This document shows positions 1 through 8,920 of a DNA stretch of 64,000 nt, in pieces. Below the pieces are notes generated by a model, which did not search any database, was not told the DNA's origin, and saw only the letters and a program-made list of their open reading frames with translations. Source of the DNA: Halobaculum sp. XH14 (GTDB lineage: Archaea > Halobacteriota > Halobacteria > Halobacteriales > Haloferacaceae); NCBI RefSeq assembly GCF_032116555.1, contig NZ_CP134949.1:2914001-2978000 (forward strand). Direction: 5' to 3'. The position numbers and the translations under genes were made by a program. The first letter of the stretch is position 1. The number at the start of each line of letters is the position of its first letter.

Positions 1-66
1 CGTACGATCGTGAATTTCAGGGATCCCGACGGCCGTCGGTTCCAGGTCGTCTCCTCCGAAGAGTAA
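1..66 (+). CDS. C-terminal end of a VOC (glyoxalase/dioxygenase fold) protein, cut by the window edge
   Basis: Frame 1 is open from the first base to a TAA at 64-66. It ends in a stretch containing FRDPDGRRFQVV, which resembles the DPDGxxxxxV ending of vicinal-oxygen-chelate proteins, where the last strand places a metal ligand or substrate contact. Only 21 residues are visible, so substrate and metal cannot be judged. It points toward the convergent dehydrogenase that follows. Confidence 0.5.
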   Translation, partial: RTIVNFRDPDGRRFQVVSSEE

Positions 67-151
67 CAGCATCGACGAGAGCGGAGTCGAACCGACAGGA
101 ACGAGTCTCGTGGTGGAAGAGTAACCGCCCCTCCCACGGGCCTATCGTCGC

Positions 152-1114
152 TTACTCCGGATCGACTGCGAGGTACTCGTCGTTGATCGATTCACCACGA
201 AGGAGTGCGAGCGTGTTACCTGCGAGCATGTTGATCCCTCGCTTCCGGTAGTCCTCGGTCATGGCTGCGACGTGTGGCGTGGTGATGACGGTATCCAGTT
301 CGTGGAGGCGGGAGTGAGACGGCAGCGGTTCCGTCTCGAAGACGTCGAGACCGGCTCCAGCAAGCCGTCCATTGCAGATCGCCTCGATCAACGCGTCCGT
401 ATCGACGATGGGTCCCCGTGCGGTGTTGACGAGGATTGCGTCGTCCTGCATCGCATCGAACGCACCTTCATCGAACGTCCCACGCGTCTCGTCGGTGAGT
501 TCCGCGTTTACAGAGATGAACTCGCTCTCGGAGAGGAGGCGCTCGAACGTGACGAGTTCCGTATCGGTGAGCTCCGACTCGATTTCCTGCACGTACGGAT
601 CATACGCGATCGTGTGGACACCGAACCCCGAGAGGAGCTTTCCGACTCGGCGTCCGATGTTCCCGTAACCGTAGATGCCAACCGTCTTTCCGGATACCAT
701 CGTTCCCAGTGGAGCCGTATCCCGCCAGTTCCCATCCCGAAGAAGCGCCTGTGTCGGTCCGACCTTTCGCGCGACGGCGAGGAGGAGGGCAACGGTGTGT
801 TCAGCGACCGAAAGTGCGTTCATTCCGGGCGTATGCGTAACGACGACTCCCCGTTCACTGGCCGCCTCAAGGTCGACGTTGTCGATGCCCGTACCCAGTT
901 TTGCGACGACACCGAGATCGGTCTCTGCGAGGACCGATTCCGTGACCGACAGCCGGGAAGTGGTGAACAGGACGTCCAGACCGTCTAGTGCGTCGATCAG
1001 CGCCCCTTCGCTCGCGTCGATTCCAATCTCGAGATCGATCTCCGGTGTGACTGCGTCCCGCAGGATTTCGTTGGGCTGAACGTCCTGATCGGCGATCGCG
1101 TGCCACGAACTCAT
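152..1114 (-). CDS. D-isomer-specific 2-hydroxyacid dehydrogenase (phosphoglycerate/glyoxylate reductase type)
   Basis: A 320-residue NAD(P)-dependent dehydrogenase that should interconvert a 2-keto acid and a D-2-hydroxy acid in the cytosol. The Rossmann motif GYGNIG is at residues 149-154. The catalytic set of the family is present: Arg233 in TARG, Glu262 in DVFETEP and His281 in TPH. There is no ACT domain, so it is not full-length SerA. An AT-rich box (about 1138-1150 on the opposite strand) lies about 27 bases before the ATG, which supports this start. It is on the same strand as the aldolase at 1169, 54 bases away but with its own promoter. The keto-acid substrate could be an aldolase product; that is inference. 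Confidence 0.85.
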   Translation of the reverse strand: MSSWHAIADQDVQPNEILRDAVTPEIDLEIGIDASEGALIDALDGLDVLFTTSRLSVTESVLAETDLGVVAKLGTGIDNVDLEAASERGVVVTHTPGMNALSVAEHTVALLLAVARKVGPTQALLRDGNWRDTAPLGTMVSGKTVGIYGYGNIGRRVGKLLSGFGVHTIAYDPYVQEIESELTDTELVTFERLLSESEFISVNAELTDETRGTFDEGAFDAMQDDAILVNTARGPIVDTDALIEAICNGRLAGAGLDVFETEPLPSHSRLHELDTVITTPHVAAMTEDYRKRGINMLAGNTLALLRGESINDEYLAVDPE

Positions 1115-1168
1115 GCTCGGTTCTCACAGGCCAAGGATAGTATATATTCCCCTTCGTTCGTTTCTCCT

Positions 1169-1936
1169 CTACTGGATCCGCCTCAGCCGATCTCGAACCG
1201 CCCGCTGAACGGCCCCGAATTCGCTCGCGATGCGGACGATCTGATACCCATCCTCAATCGCGCGAGCAGCAGCGTCGGGGTCGCCTTCGATACATCCGAC
1301 GGGGACGCCGGCGTCGAGGCTTCGGGACCGTACCTCCGCGATCCGCCGCTGGAACTCGGGGTCGTCCTTCTCGAAACCCATCTGCACGGACAGATCCGAC
1401 GGGCCGACGAAGGTGAACCCGAGTTCGGGCACCGATAGGATCTCGTCGAGGGTATCGATTGCACTCGCCTTCTCGATCATGACGCCGACACACACCTGCT
1501 CGTCTTCGGTTTGCAGGTATCGGTCGGTGTTACGCCACGTGTTCGTGCGAGCAGTGGAGTTACCTCGCTCGCCCGGCCCGTCCTCGTACGTATACCGCGC
1601 AGCCTCCACACACCGACGAACTTCAGCGGCGGTGTCGATCCGCGGGACGAGAACGTTCCGGACGCCGGTGTCCAGTACTTTGCGCACGAGTGCCGGATTC
1701 GGTTCCGGAATACGGACTAACAACTCCGTGTCGACGAGTTCGGCGGCACGTGACAGGTTCTCGAGAGCGTGGCTGTCCCATGGGGTAGCGCCGTGATGCT
1801 CGTAATCGAGCCACACGAAGTCGAGCCCGAGTTCGCCGTAGAGTTCGACCAGGCTCGGAGCGAACGTGTCCGCGCTCGCGCCCAGAACGACGGTACCCTC
1901 TTCTAGCTTGGTCCGGAATGAGTTCGTCTGATCCAT
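1169..1936 (-). CDS. HpcH/HpaI-family class II pyruvate aldolase
   Basis: A 255-residue TIM-barrel aldolase that cleaves 2-keto-3-deoxy or 2-keto-4-hydroxy acids to pyruvate (or a related enolate) and an aldehyde with a divalent metal. The expected residues are present: DYEH with His47, Arg75 in VRIP, the metal ligand Glu155 in VMIE and Asp181 in GPSDLS. Length matches the family (about 250-265). A GGAGG stretch 10-15 bases upstream of the ATG supports the start, and an AT-rich box lies further up. It is divergent from the ABC importer at 2260, so the imported compound may feed this aldolase. The natural substrate (glucarate-type, hydroxyheptanedioate-type or other) cannot be told from sequence. 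Confidence 0.85.
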   Translation of the reverse strand: MDQTNSFRTKLEEGTVVLGASADTFAPSLVELYGELGLDFVWLDYEHHGATPWDSHALENLSRAAELVDTELLVRIPEPNPALVRKVLDTGVRNVLVPRIDTAAEVRRCVEAARYTYEDGPGERGNSTARTNTWRNTDRYLQTEDEQVCVGVMIEKASAIDTLDEILSVPELGFTFVGPSDLSVQMGFEKDDPEFQRRIAEVRSRSLDAGVPVGCIEGDPDAAARAIEDGYQIVRIASEFGAVQRAVRDRLRRIQ

Positions 1937-2259
1937 TTACGTAGCCTCCTCGTTATCGGATTAGTATAGGTATTTGGGAAGAGCCAGCAACCACCGGATA
2001 GGCTCTCGTTCGATGGGAATGCCCGGCTGAGGTCCCACGAACGTCCCTGGTCCACACGACGGCGTGTATCGGGAGTGGAGAGGGCGTTGGACCAATGGAA
2101 GCACGTCGTCCGCTCGGGAGGAGCGCTTCGAGGGAACCCCCCACTGAGACACGGTGGACTCGAGGTTGAACGGAGCTCGGGCTAAATCCATCGAATGTAT
2201 TTGAGTACATCAACCAGTACAGTTATAGTGACTCATCATAGAGGCTGAATCGCAATACC
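1937..2259. promoter_or_regulatory. Divergent intergenic region between the aldolase and the ABC importer
   Basis: This 323-base stretch has no convincing gene. The aldolase side has a TATA-like box near 1957-1967 and a purine-rich ribosome site. The importer side has a TATA-like run near 2220-2230, about 30 bases before the ATG at 2260. Shared control of both units is plausible; I found no clear operator palindrome. Confidence 0.45.
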
Positions 2260-3333
2260 ATGGCAGAGAATGACGGTTCACAGGGGCAGGTGCACGATTC
2301 GCCCAGTCGTCGGTCGGTCCTTGCCGGCGGTGCGACGCTCGCAGCAAGCGGGATCGCTGGCTGTATGGGTGGCTCAGGTAGTACGGACGGAGGCGGTTCC
2401 AGTGACCTCACCGAGATCCACATGTTGAACCTAGAGGGGTCGATGTTCGTCCCGGTGTTCTTCTACGGACGGGAACAGAACCTCTGGGAAGATCGCGGGA
2501 TCGACCTCTCGATCGAGGTCGCAGGGTTCGGGAAGTTCTCACGAACCTTCTCGGAGGGGCTCGCGACCGGGCTCTCCCCGCTGTCATCGCTTCCGATGGC
2601 GGGGAACCTGGCGGGCGATACGTCCGTCAAGTGTTTCGGCCAGACGATGAACTTCATCAACCAGTGCTTCGTTCAGGCCGATTCCGACATCCAGGAGCCC
2701 GGTGACCTCGAAGGAATGACAGTCGGCGTTCCCGGTCGGGGCTCGTCAACGACCCGATACTACATCGCGCAGTGGGCGGAACTGTACGATTTCGACCTGC
2801 TCGAAGCGCCGGCCGAGATCGTCGATTCGCCGACGTCGACGCTGTACAACTTCCTCGAAAACGACGAGGAGATCGACGCCGGGATCCTCTTCACTGGAGA
2901 CACGATCAAGGCACTCGCGAACGACGACCTACGCTCCATCTACAATCCGGTTCCCGCGTGGAAGGAGGACCACGGATACCCGCCCTCGGTCACGATGTTC
3001 GGGGTGTACGACGAGTTCCTCGAGACGAACCCGGGCGTCGTGATGGACTTCTGGAACGGCTGGGTCGAAGCGGTGGAACTGTTCCGAGACGAGTTCGACC
3101 AGGCGATGAACCAGTATGGGGCAGTCGGGGGAATCGACCTCTCCTCGGACGGGGAAGTCGAACAGGTTCGCAGCCTGGTCGAGAACGGGCAGCTGTTCCC
3201 GACCGAGTGGAACGAGGACTGGATCGAAATGAACGCGAACCTCTTCGAACTCGTCGCACAGCACGGGGGGCTGGAGGCCGCTCCGGGAACGGACCAGTTC
3301 CGGACACACGAACAGATTCAGGAAACCTCATGA
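2260..3333 (+). CDS. ABC importer substrate-binding lipoprotein, SsuA/TauA/ThiY type
   Basis: A 357-residue exported binding protein. The N-terminus has a twin-arginine stretch (RRSVLAGG, residues 18-25) followed by a hydrophobic run and the lipobox IAGC, so it should be Tat-exported and lipid-anchored on the outer face of the membrane. The mature part resembles the NMT1/SsuA family that captures sulfonates, nitrate, thiamine precursors or aromatic acids. It begins a four-gene operon (binding protein, permease, ATPase, permease). The substrate is not evident. The divergent aldolase and dehydrogenase suggest an organic acid rather than a sulfonate, since no desulfonating enzyme is nearby. Confidence 0.8.
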   Translation: MAENDGSQGQVHDSPSRRSVLAGGATLAASGIAGCMGGSGSTDGGGSSDLTEIHMLNLEGSMFVPVFFYGREQNLWEDRGIDLSIEVAGFGKFSRTFSEGLATGLSPLSSLPMAGNLAGDTSVKCFGQTMNFINQCFVQADSDIQEPGDLEGMTVGVPGRGSSTTRYYIAQWAELYDFDLLEAPAEIVDSPTSTLYNFLENDEEIDAGILFTGDTIKALANDDLRSIYNPVPAWKEDHGYPPSVTMFGVYDEFLETNPGVVMDFWNGWVEAVELFRDEFDQAMNQYGAVGGIDLSSDGEVEQVRSLVENGQLFPTEWNEDWIEMNANLFELVAQHGGLEAAPGTDQFRTHEQIQETS

Positions 3334-3367
3334 ACCGCCGTCGGGAAGCAGGAGCTAACGCAACCAG

Positions 3368-4201
3368 ATGACAACAAACGCTCGCTCAACGCGGTCGACG
3401 GTGACCGAGAGACTTCGTGACTCGCGGCTGTACCAGCCGAGTTTGATCGCGATCGCGCTGTTTCTTGGGGGGTGGCAGCTCGTCTCCCAATCGTTCGACC
3501 CATCCGTGTTCCCCGGGTTAGCACTGCTCGCGGATAACATATGGATGGTCCTGACGGAGGAGACCCAGTTCGGGTTCATCGAGAATCTGCGTCCCTCAGT
3601 TATCCGGATCGCGGTCGGGTTCAGTCTCTCTATGATCATCGGAGTCGTTCTAGGGACGAGCATGGGGATTTATCCCGTGTTCGAGGAGTACGTCACCGCC
3701 CCCGTGATGGCGGTAATGACGTTCCCCGCGGTCGTGTGGGCGTTCCTTGGTGTTCTCTGGTTCGGAATCACCGACTACGTCGTGTCGATATTCGTGATCA
3801 CGCTCGCGGTGGCCCCGTACGTGGCAGTGAACATCTGGAAAGGGGCGGAAGCCGTAGACCACGAGATCGTCGAGATGGCGGAGACCTTTGAAGCGTCCCG
3901 CATCAGCAAGTGGCGGCACATCCACATACCGCACCTGCAGCCGTTCACGTTCTCATCGGCACGGCTCGCGTTCGCGCTCTCGTGGAAGATCTCGCTGATC
4001 GCGGAGGTGTTCGGCGCGACCTCCGGAGTGGGATACGTCGTCGACTACTACTTCCAGACGCTCCGGGCCGATATGGTCATCGCGTGGGCACTCCCGGTCA
4101 TGATCGGGATGTTCCTCGTCGAGCGGATGTTCAAACGCCTGGAAGAGCGGTCGTTCGAATGGCGTCCCGAACTCGAGGAAAGCGCCGGACAGAGGCGATA
4201 A
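3368..4201 (+). CDS. ABC importer permease, SsuC/TauC type
   Basis: A 277-residue membrane protein with several hydrophobic helices and a coupling-loop motif near EIVEMAETFEASRISKWRHI, which contacts the ATPase in BPD_transp_1 permeases. It follows the binding protein by 34 bases and ends two bases before the ATPase start. The GTSMG segment after the second helix is typical of this class. The operon holds a second, different permease at 5033, so the channel is probably a heterodimer, whereas SsuC and TauC normally work as homodimers. Confidence 0.85.
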   Translation: MTTNARSTRSTVTERLRDSRLYQPSLIAIALFLGGWQLVSQSFDPSVFPGLALLADNIWMVLTEETQFGFIENLRPSVIRIAVGFSLSMIIGVVLGTSMGIYPVFEEYVTAPVMAVMTFPAVVWAFLGVLWFGITDYVVSIFVITLAVAPYVAVNIWKGAEAVDHEIVEMAETFEASRISKWRHIHIPHLQPFTFSSARLAFALSWKISLIAEVFGATSGVGYVVDYYFQTLRADMVIAWALPVMIGMFLVERMFKRLEERSFEWRPELEESAGQRR

Positions 4202-4203
4202 CT

Positions 4204-5043
4204 ATGGAACTCAAGATACGCAATCTCACGAAAACGTTTGAAGAGCCCAGCGGGGACCGACTTGTCGTCCTCGACGACATCAGCTTCCCCGTCGAAGTAG
4301 GTTCCTTCACGAGCATCATGGGCCCGTCCGGATGTGGCAAGTCGACGCTACTGAACATCCTCGCTGGGCTCCATACGTACGATGACGGGAAGATCGAGTG
4401 GGAGGGGAGTGTCGTTGATCCGGGGGATCTCCCGGTCGGGTACGTCTTTCAGGAGCCCCGTCTCCTGAACTGGCGCACCGTCGAGGACAACATCAAATTC
4501 GCACTCAACGCCCAGGGGGTTCCCGAGAAAGAACACGAGGATCGGATTCACGACGTCCTCACGACCGTCGGACTCGCGGACGAAAAGCAGTCATACCCAC
4601 TCCGTCTCTCGGGTGGGATGCGACAGCGCGTCGGCATCGCCCGCGCGCTAGCCGTCGATCCGGATATCCTCCTGATGGACGAACCGTTTAGCGATCTCGA
4701 CGAACTCACCGCACGAAATCTTCGCGACGACCTCATCGAACTCTGGCAGGAGACAGGAAAGACCATCGTCTTCGTGACCCACGACATCAGCGAAGCCGTC
4801 TACCTCTCCGATGAGATCAAGTTCCTGGACACGATGGGACTCCTGTTCAACGAGGTCAGCATCGACCAGCCCCGTCCACGGAAGCCGAACGACTCCGAGC
4901 TGCTCCAGATCGAGTCCGACCTCATGGACACGTTCTTCGCTCGGATGGAGGAGATCGACGCCAACGAGGCGATGACGCGGGACGACGAAGACGCCGAACG
5001 GACCTCACAGGCCGCCAGTTCGGGGGGCCCCGATGTCGTCTGA
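4204..5043 (+). CDS. ABC importer ATPase, SsuB/TauB type
   Basis: A 279-residue nucleotide-binding subunit that powers the importer. Visible motifs are Walker A GPSGCGKST, Q-loop VFQEPRLLNW, signature LSGGMRQRVGIARAL, Walker B ILLMDEPFSDLD and switch histidine VTHD. The open frame runs further upstream, but that part lies inside the preceding permease in another frame. The ATG at 4204, two bases after the permease stop, aligns with family starts (MELKIRNLTKTF). The 3' end overlaps the next permease by 11 bases, suggesting translational coupling. Confidence 0.9.
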   Translation: MELKIRNLTKTFEEPSGDRLVVLDDISFPVEVGSFTSIMGPSGCGKSTLLNILAGLHTYDDGKIEWEGSVVDPGDLPVGYVFQEPRLLNWRTVEDNIKFALNAQGVPEKEHEDRIHDVLTTVGLADEKQSYPLRLSGGMRQRVGIARALAVDPDILLMDEPFSDLDELTARNLRDDLIELWQETGKTIVFVTHDISEAVYLSDEIKFLDTMGLLFNEVSIDQPRPRKPNDSELLQIESDLMDTFFARMEEIDANEAMTRDDEDAERTSQAASSGGPDVV

Positions 5044-5875
5044 GACCGAACCAGGGGCAACGGCCCGGGGGAGCGCGCTCGGCCGGTCGCTTCCCGAAAA
5101 CATCCACGGGAAGGCTCTCGCCCGCGGCAAGCAGATCCTCGTCCCGTTGTTCGTACTGGTCATCATGTGGCACGTCGGGGCGGTCCTGCTCAGAGACCCG
5201 ACCCAGCTTCCCACTCCGGCCGCGACGTTCGCCCAGACGTACGAGGTCTTTACCACGACAGACTTTCGCGGGCTGACCGTCGTCCATCACCTCCAGCTGA
5301 CGCTCCAACGGGCACTCCTGTCGAGCACCGTTGCGATCGTCCTTGCGATGGCCGGCGGTATCCTGATGTCGACCAACGAACTCTTCGAGGACTCCGTGGG
5401 CAGCTGGTTGCCGTTCTGGATGACGACGCCGACGGTTGTCATCATCCTGCTCGCGATGGTCTGGTTCAGTTTCAGCGAAACGGCAGTCTACTTCGCGGTC
5501 ATCGTCGCGTCAACGCCGTTCGGCACGGTGAACATGTGGGAGGGTGCAAAGGACGTCGACACGAAACTGCTGACGATGGCTGATACTTTCGATGCGAGTT
5601 CGGCGAGTGTCTGGCGGCACATTTACCTGCCGCACCTCCTCCCGTATTTCTTCGGAAGTTACCGATACGTCCTCGGGATGGTATGGAAAGTCGTCGTGCT
5701 CGCCGAGGTGTTTGGGCTTTCCTCCGGGATCGGGGCGATGTTCCGGTACTACTTCCAGCAGGGGGAGATCATCATGGTCTTCGCCTACCTGATCCCGTTC
5801 ATCGTGATCGTCCTCACGATCGAATACGGCGTGTTGAAGCCGCTCGAAACGTATCTGTTCCGCTGGCGGGACTAG
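5033..5875 (+). CDS. Second ABC importer permease, SsuC/TauC type
   Basis: A 280-residue BPD_transp_1 permease, clearly different from the one at 3368 but with the same architecture. The coupling loop is seen as LLTMADTFDASSASVWRHI. It starts inside the ATPase gene and ends the operon. The pair of unequal permeases with one ATPase suggests a heterodimeric channel over an ATPase homodimer. Confidence 0.85.
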   Translation: MSSETEPGATARGSALGRSLPENIHGKALARGKQILVPLFVLVIMWHVGAVLLRDPTQLPTPAATFAQTYEVFTTTDFRGLTVVHHLQLTLQRALLSSTVAIVLAMAGGILMSTNELFEDSVGSWLPFWMTTPTVVIILLAMVWFSFSETAVYFAVIVASTPFGTVNMWEGAKDVDTKLLTMADTFDASSASVWRHIYLPHLLPYFFGSYRYVLGMVWKVVVLAEVFGLSSGIGAMFRYYFQQGEIIMVFAYLIPFIVIVLTIEYGVLKPLETYLFRWRD

Positions 5876-5929
5876 CGCTACCGTTCCATCGAAGGCAGGT
5901 TGCGGTTCGACCTTTCCCTGTGGACCCGT

Positions 5930-6607
5930 TCAGATGTCGCTTCCGAACTCGTGGTACACCCGAAGGATGTCCGCGTTGGTCACGTCCGCGGGCCCGCCGT
6001 GATGACAGAGGACCGTATCGATCGCCAGGTCCGTTAGCCGTCCGATGGATTCGTGTGCCGTCTCGAGGTTCGGCGTCATTTCGAGGTTCGGCCCCCCGAA
6101 TCCACCCTCGTTGTACAGCAAGTCCCCCGCGATGAGAACGTTCTCCTCCTCGAAGTAGAAGACGAGATGCCCCGGTGCGTGGCCCGGCGTGAAGATGGCC
6201 CGAAGCGGGCCTGCGTGGGTCCGGAACCGAGCGCCATCCGTGAGTTCGAGGTCGACGGAGACTCCCGGATACGGCTCCTCAGGGCGCTTCAACATTTTCA
6301 CCTCACCACTAACGTACGGGGCGGCATACTCGTGTGTGACGATTTCTGCCTCCGTTCGTTCGGCGACGGGGGCGAGACATCCCAGGTGGTCGTAGTCCTG
6401 GTGAGTCAGGACGATCGTATGGACGTCCTCGTATGAGAATCCGTGCTCGGCAAGTGCATCAGCGAGGATGTCCTCGTCGCTGGGGCCGCCGACGTCGAAC
6501 AGGAGGAGGCCACGGCGCGTCTCGACGCCGGTAATGTAGAACGTCCGTTCGTTTCCGAAGTACGTTGTTTCGACTGGGAAAACGTATACGTGGTCGCGTA
6601 TCTCCAT
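5930..6607 (-). CDS. Metallo-beta-lactamase-fold hydrolase
   Basis: A 225-residue protein of the MBL superfamily (hydrolysis of thioesters, lactones or similar with one or two metals). The metal motif is THQDYDHLG at residues 68-76. The usual second histidine of HxHxDH is Asp71, a variant seen in a recognised subgroup. Other ligands follow in the expected order: a histidine in THEYAAPY, then TPGHAPGH, AGDLLY and CHHGG. It is convergent with the ABC operon, so it need not be functionally linked. It may clear a lactone or thioester intermediate; that is a guess. Confidence 0.8.
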   Translation of the reverse strand: MEIRDHVYVFPVETTYFGNERTFYITGVETRRGLLLFDVGGPSDEDILADALAEHGFSYEDVHTIVLTHQDYDHLGCLAPVAERTEAEIVTHEYAAPYVSGEVKMLKRPEEPYPGVSVDLELTDGARFRTHAGPLRAIFTPGHAPGHLVFYFEEENVLIAGDLLYNEGGFGGPNLEMTPNLETAHESIGRLTDLAIDTVLCHHGGPADVTNADILRVYHEFGSDI

Positions 6608-6799
6608 ATCCAGACCTCTACAGCGAACTCCTTAACGGTTCTGTCATCAGTAATCTTCGGCCGTTCCGTGATCGTGTCCAAAAAATCAGTGTGTCCGGAC
6701 GGACTGCCGAACACTCCCGCAAAAACAGAATGTCCACTGCTTGCGGGCGAGGACGGCAGTGATCTCCCGGGTCGCCCGACTGACGACGTTCTAACGTTG

Positions 6800-7305
6800 C
6801 TCGCACGCCGAACTGAGTCCGCTTTCGAGTAGTGTTCAAATAATCTGATTCCACGCGAAGACGAACGCTTACTGACCAGTTCTCGACGACCTGGTTTCGG
6901 CATGGATGGAAATATTTGAGAACCGTCTTGTTCGACGTTTTGGTTTTCAGAGAACACGTTTCCGCCGTCCCGATTCCCGCGGAATTCGTGCTGGAACGGA
7001 AGCCCGTACCAGTGTCAGGCTGCCTGCAACGACGACGTGCCGTCGACGAGAAAGACCGCGTCGTTGACGGGATATCTCGCGAAGTTCGGTCCGGACAGTT
7101 CGGTCGGGGGCTGTTTTTAGTCATGACTATTCGGCGTGGGACAACCGAATGGTGGTGGATTGACAGCGGCGTGCGGCCAGTATCGCTCGTCGTCGAGCGG
7201 GACCACGGTCTCGTCGACTGGGACGTGATCCGGATCAGTACCACCATTCGACCGTCGATCGGCGTACCGAATCCGGTTGTAAACGGGCGAGCGACGACGA
7301 TCCAC
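6800..7305 (-). pseudogene. Decayed IS6-family-type transposase
   Basis: Translating the minus strand in switching frames recovers an IS6-type DDE transposase in order: RSPVYNRIRYADR, then DPDHVPVDETVVPLDDERYW (first catalytic Asp in VDET), then NDAVFLVDGTSSLQAA (second Asp), an in-frame stop, FQHEFRGNRDGGNVFSENQN and LKYFHPCRNQVVENW. At least two frameshifts and one stop separate these blocks, and the third catalytic residue (Glu in the usual VERxFxExK block) is not evident. This is a fossil. I could not identify its inverted repeats with confidence. Confidence 0.7.
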
Positions 7306-7497
7306 ACTATACCTATCAAATATATGCTATATATGAATGGGATAGTTCTGCCGGAGATGGGACTCGGTGTCACGGCGACCTTCCACGATATGAAGAATAT
7401 GATTACTGCATGGATTCAGTATATGTGGGCATCATTCGGTGGCAGTTCCTCGTCGATCACCGGATACAACAGGCGAACTATGGAAGGTGGAACCGAT

Positions 7498-7922
7498 TTA
7501 TGCAGCGGTCGATGAGTCGATCGATTCGTGATCCGACGGACTGTTCTCACACTCGGGACACCGCGTCGTGATGATCGGCACCCGGATCCGGGAGCGGACC
7601 CGCCGTCCTGCACCTACCGGTCGAACTCAATCTGCAGGGTTCGATACCCAGCGACCCTGGTCGCTGCTGGACACTGGAGTGCAATGAGCAGCGTATTTCG
7701 ATGTGAGTAGTCGTGAACGCGGCTCTGGACGGCGAGCCACCGCTCGAACTGCTCGCTCGCTCTCGCATCAGAGATTCCGTCCACGAGTTCGTGTGCCCAT
7801 GTTTCGATCGTGCTGTGCATCTCGTCGTCACGGTCGTCCGAGTCGGTGAACGAAACCGGTGCCTCCGGCTCGTCCAGTGTGGCGTCAGTGAATTTTGCAG
7901 GCATTTCTTTCTCGCTCCGCAC
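7498..7922 (-). pseudogene. ArdC-like N-terminal domain remnant, frameshifted
   Basis: The first about 100 residues read well, with FERWLAVQSRVHDYSHRN, LLIALQCPAATRVAGYRT and EFDR, characteristic of the N-terminal ssDNA-binding domain of ArdC-like proteins carried on haloarchaeal plasmids. A stop occurs at 7614. Shifting frame restores VPIITTRCPECENSPS, an expected downstream block, before a final TAA at 7498-7500. The rest of the gene is missing. Together with the adjacent transposase fossil, it suggests debris of a plasmid or integrated element. Confidence 0.65.
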
Positions 7923-8614
7923 CCATCGGGAGCGGATAAACTGGCTGTGCTACCTCACGGATACTGGCCTGTGATACGTCAGACACTCCTCCCCGTACTC
8001 TTCCATCTCGAGTGCTCGTAGCGTCAGGACGCAGGAACGTGTTGATCGAAACACAAGACATACTCAAAATACGATAATTCTCGGTTTATAATTTTTTGTG
8101 GGTATATAAAACAGCATATTCGCTTGTAGGTTCATTCTCGGATTAGCGTCCGTGGAGAGACTGTCTTCCGGAGGGAGCAACCGTCAATCGGCGAAGAATG
8201 ATCGAAGAGACCGTCGAACTGCACCACAGCGACGAGTGAGTATTCACTCGAGGAGAGCAGGTGTGTTCCCCAGGCCTTTGACAGAGTTGTCATCAAGACT
8301 GTTCCCCCTGTTGTATCGGAGTACTGCGTTTTCCTAACGAAAGCTCAGTTCAGGTAGTGCCGTAGCATGACGAGAAGTGATTCGTTCTACTCGATCCCGA
8401 ATGCTCTGCCACCATACATAATCCAAAATTCATAATAGTATAATGTATAACTAAATTTTTATGCTTCTGTGGATCCAGCGTCACCATGGCTCGACAATCG
8501 GCTGCTCCACACACAGCGCAAGCACTGGTAGTGCCTCGTGACTCGACGAGACGAACCATGGGGCAGCGATGAGCCACCCAAATCCTGATTGGAGGGGACG
8601 CCATACGGATTCGT
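7923..8614. other. Intergenic region without a supported gene
   Basis: About 690 bases. Two AT-rich patches (8065-8125 and 8410-8465) could be promoters; the second precedes the small membrane-protein gene at 8615. On the minus strand near 8500-8560 a CAVCGAADC stretch appears in a short frame, but there is too little context to call a zinc-finger protein. Confidence 0.4.
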
Positions 8615-8857
8615 ATGAGATCCAGCCGAGGTCGGAGACGCGGTCGAGCCAAGATCGCGCTCGGACTCTCGATCCTGTTCGCTGTCGGCCTCGTCGGCTA
8701 TTTCGCCCTCGCCGGGACGCCGGTCACTGGTATGCTCCTCGGAATCCTCGTGGTTGGGGCTGGTGGCTGGGAGTACCGCCGAACACTCCAGGACGTTCGA
8801 ACCGCAGAGCGCTACGAAGCAGAGGCCGAAGCGAGCGCCCGAGAGGGTCGGCGCTAA
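8615..8857 (+). CDS. Small two-helix membrane protein, unknown function
   Basis: An 80-residue protein with a basic start (MRSSRGRRRGRAK), two hydrophobic helices (about residues 14-32 and 36-50) separated by a short turn, and an acidic/basic tail rich in Ala, Glu and Arg. The layout matches small conserved haloarchaeal membrane proteins, and base composition resembles the neighbouring real genes. It is convergent with the dipeptide transporter. I do not recognise a named family. Confidence 0.5.
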   Translation: MRSSRGRRRGRAKIALGLSILFAVGLVGYFALAGTPVTGMLLGILVVGAGGWEYRRTLQDVRTAERYEAEAEASAREGRR

Positions 8858-8920
8858 GCGGCTGTCCAGAAAAGACGCGTATCGCGATGAACCCATTCTG
8901 GGGTGAGTGACACGCGCTTT

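Noticed and set aside
8350-8652. Minus-strand frame with CAVCGAADC as a small zinc-finger protein
   Set aside because: Only one Cys cluster, no second pair, and it runs through an AT-rich promoter-like patch.
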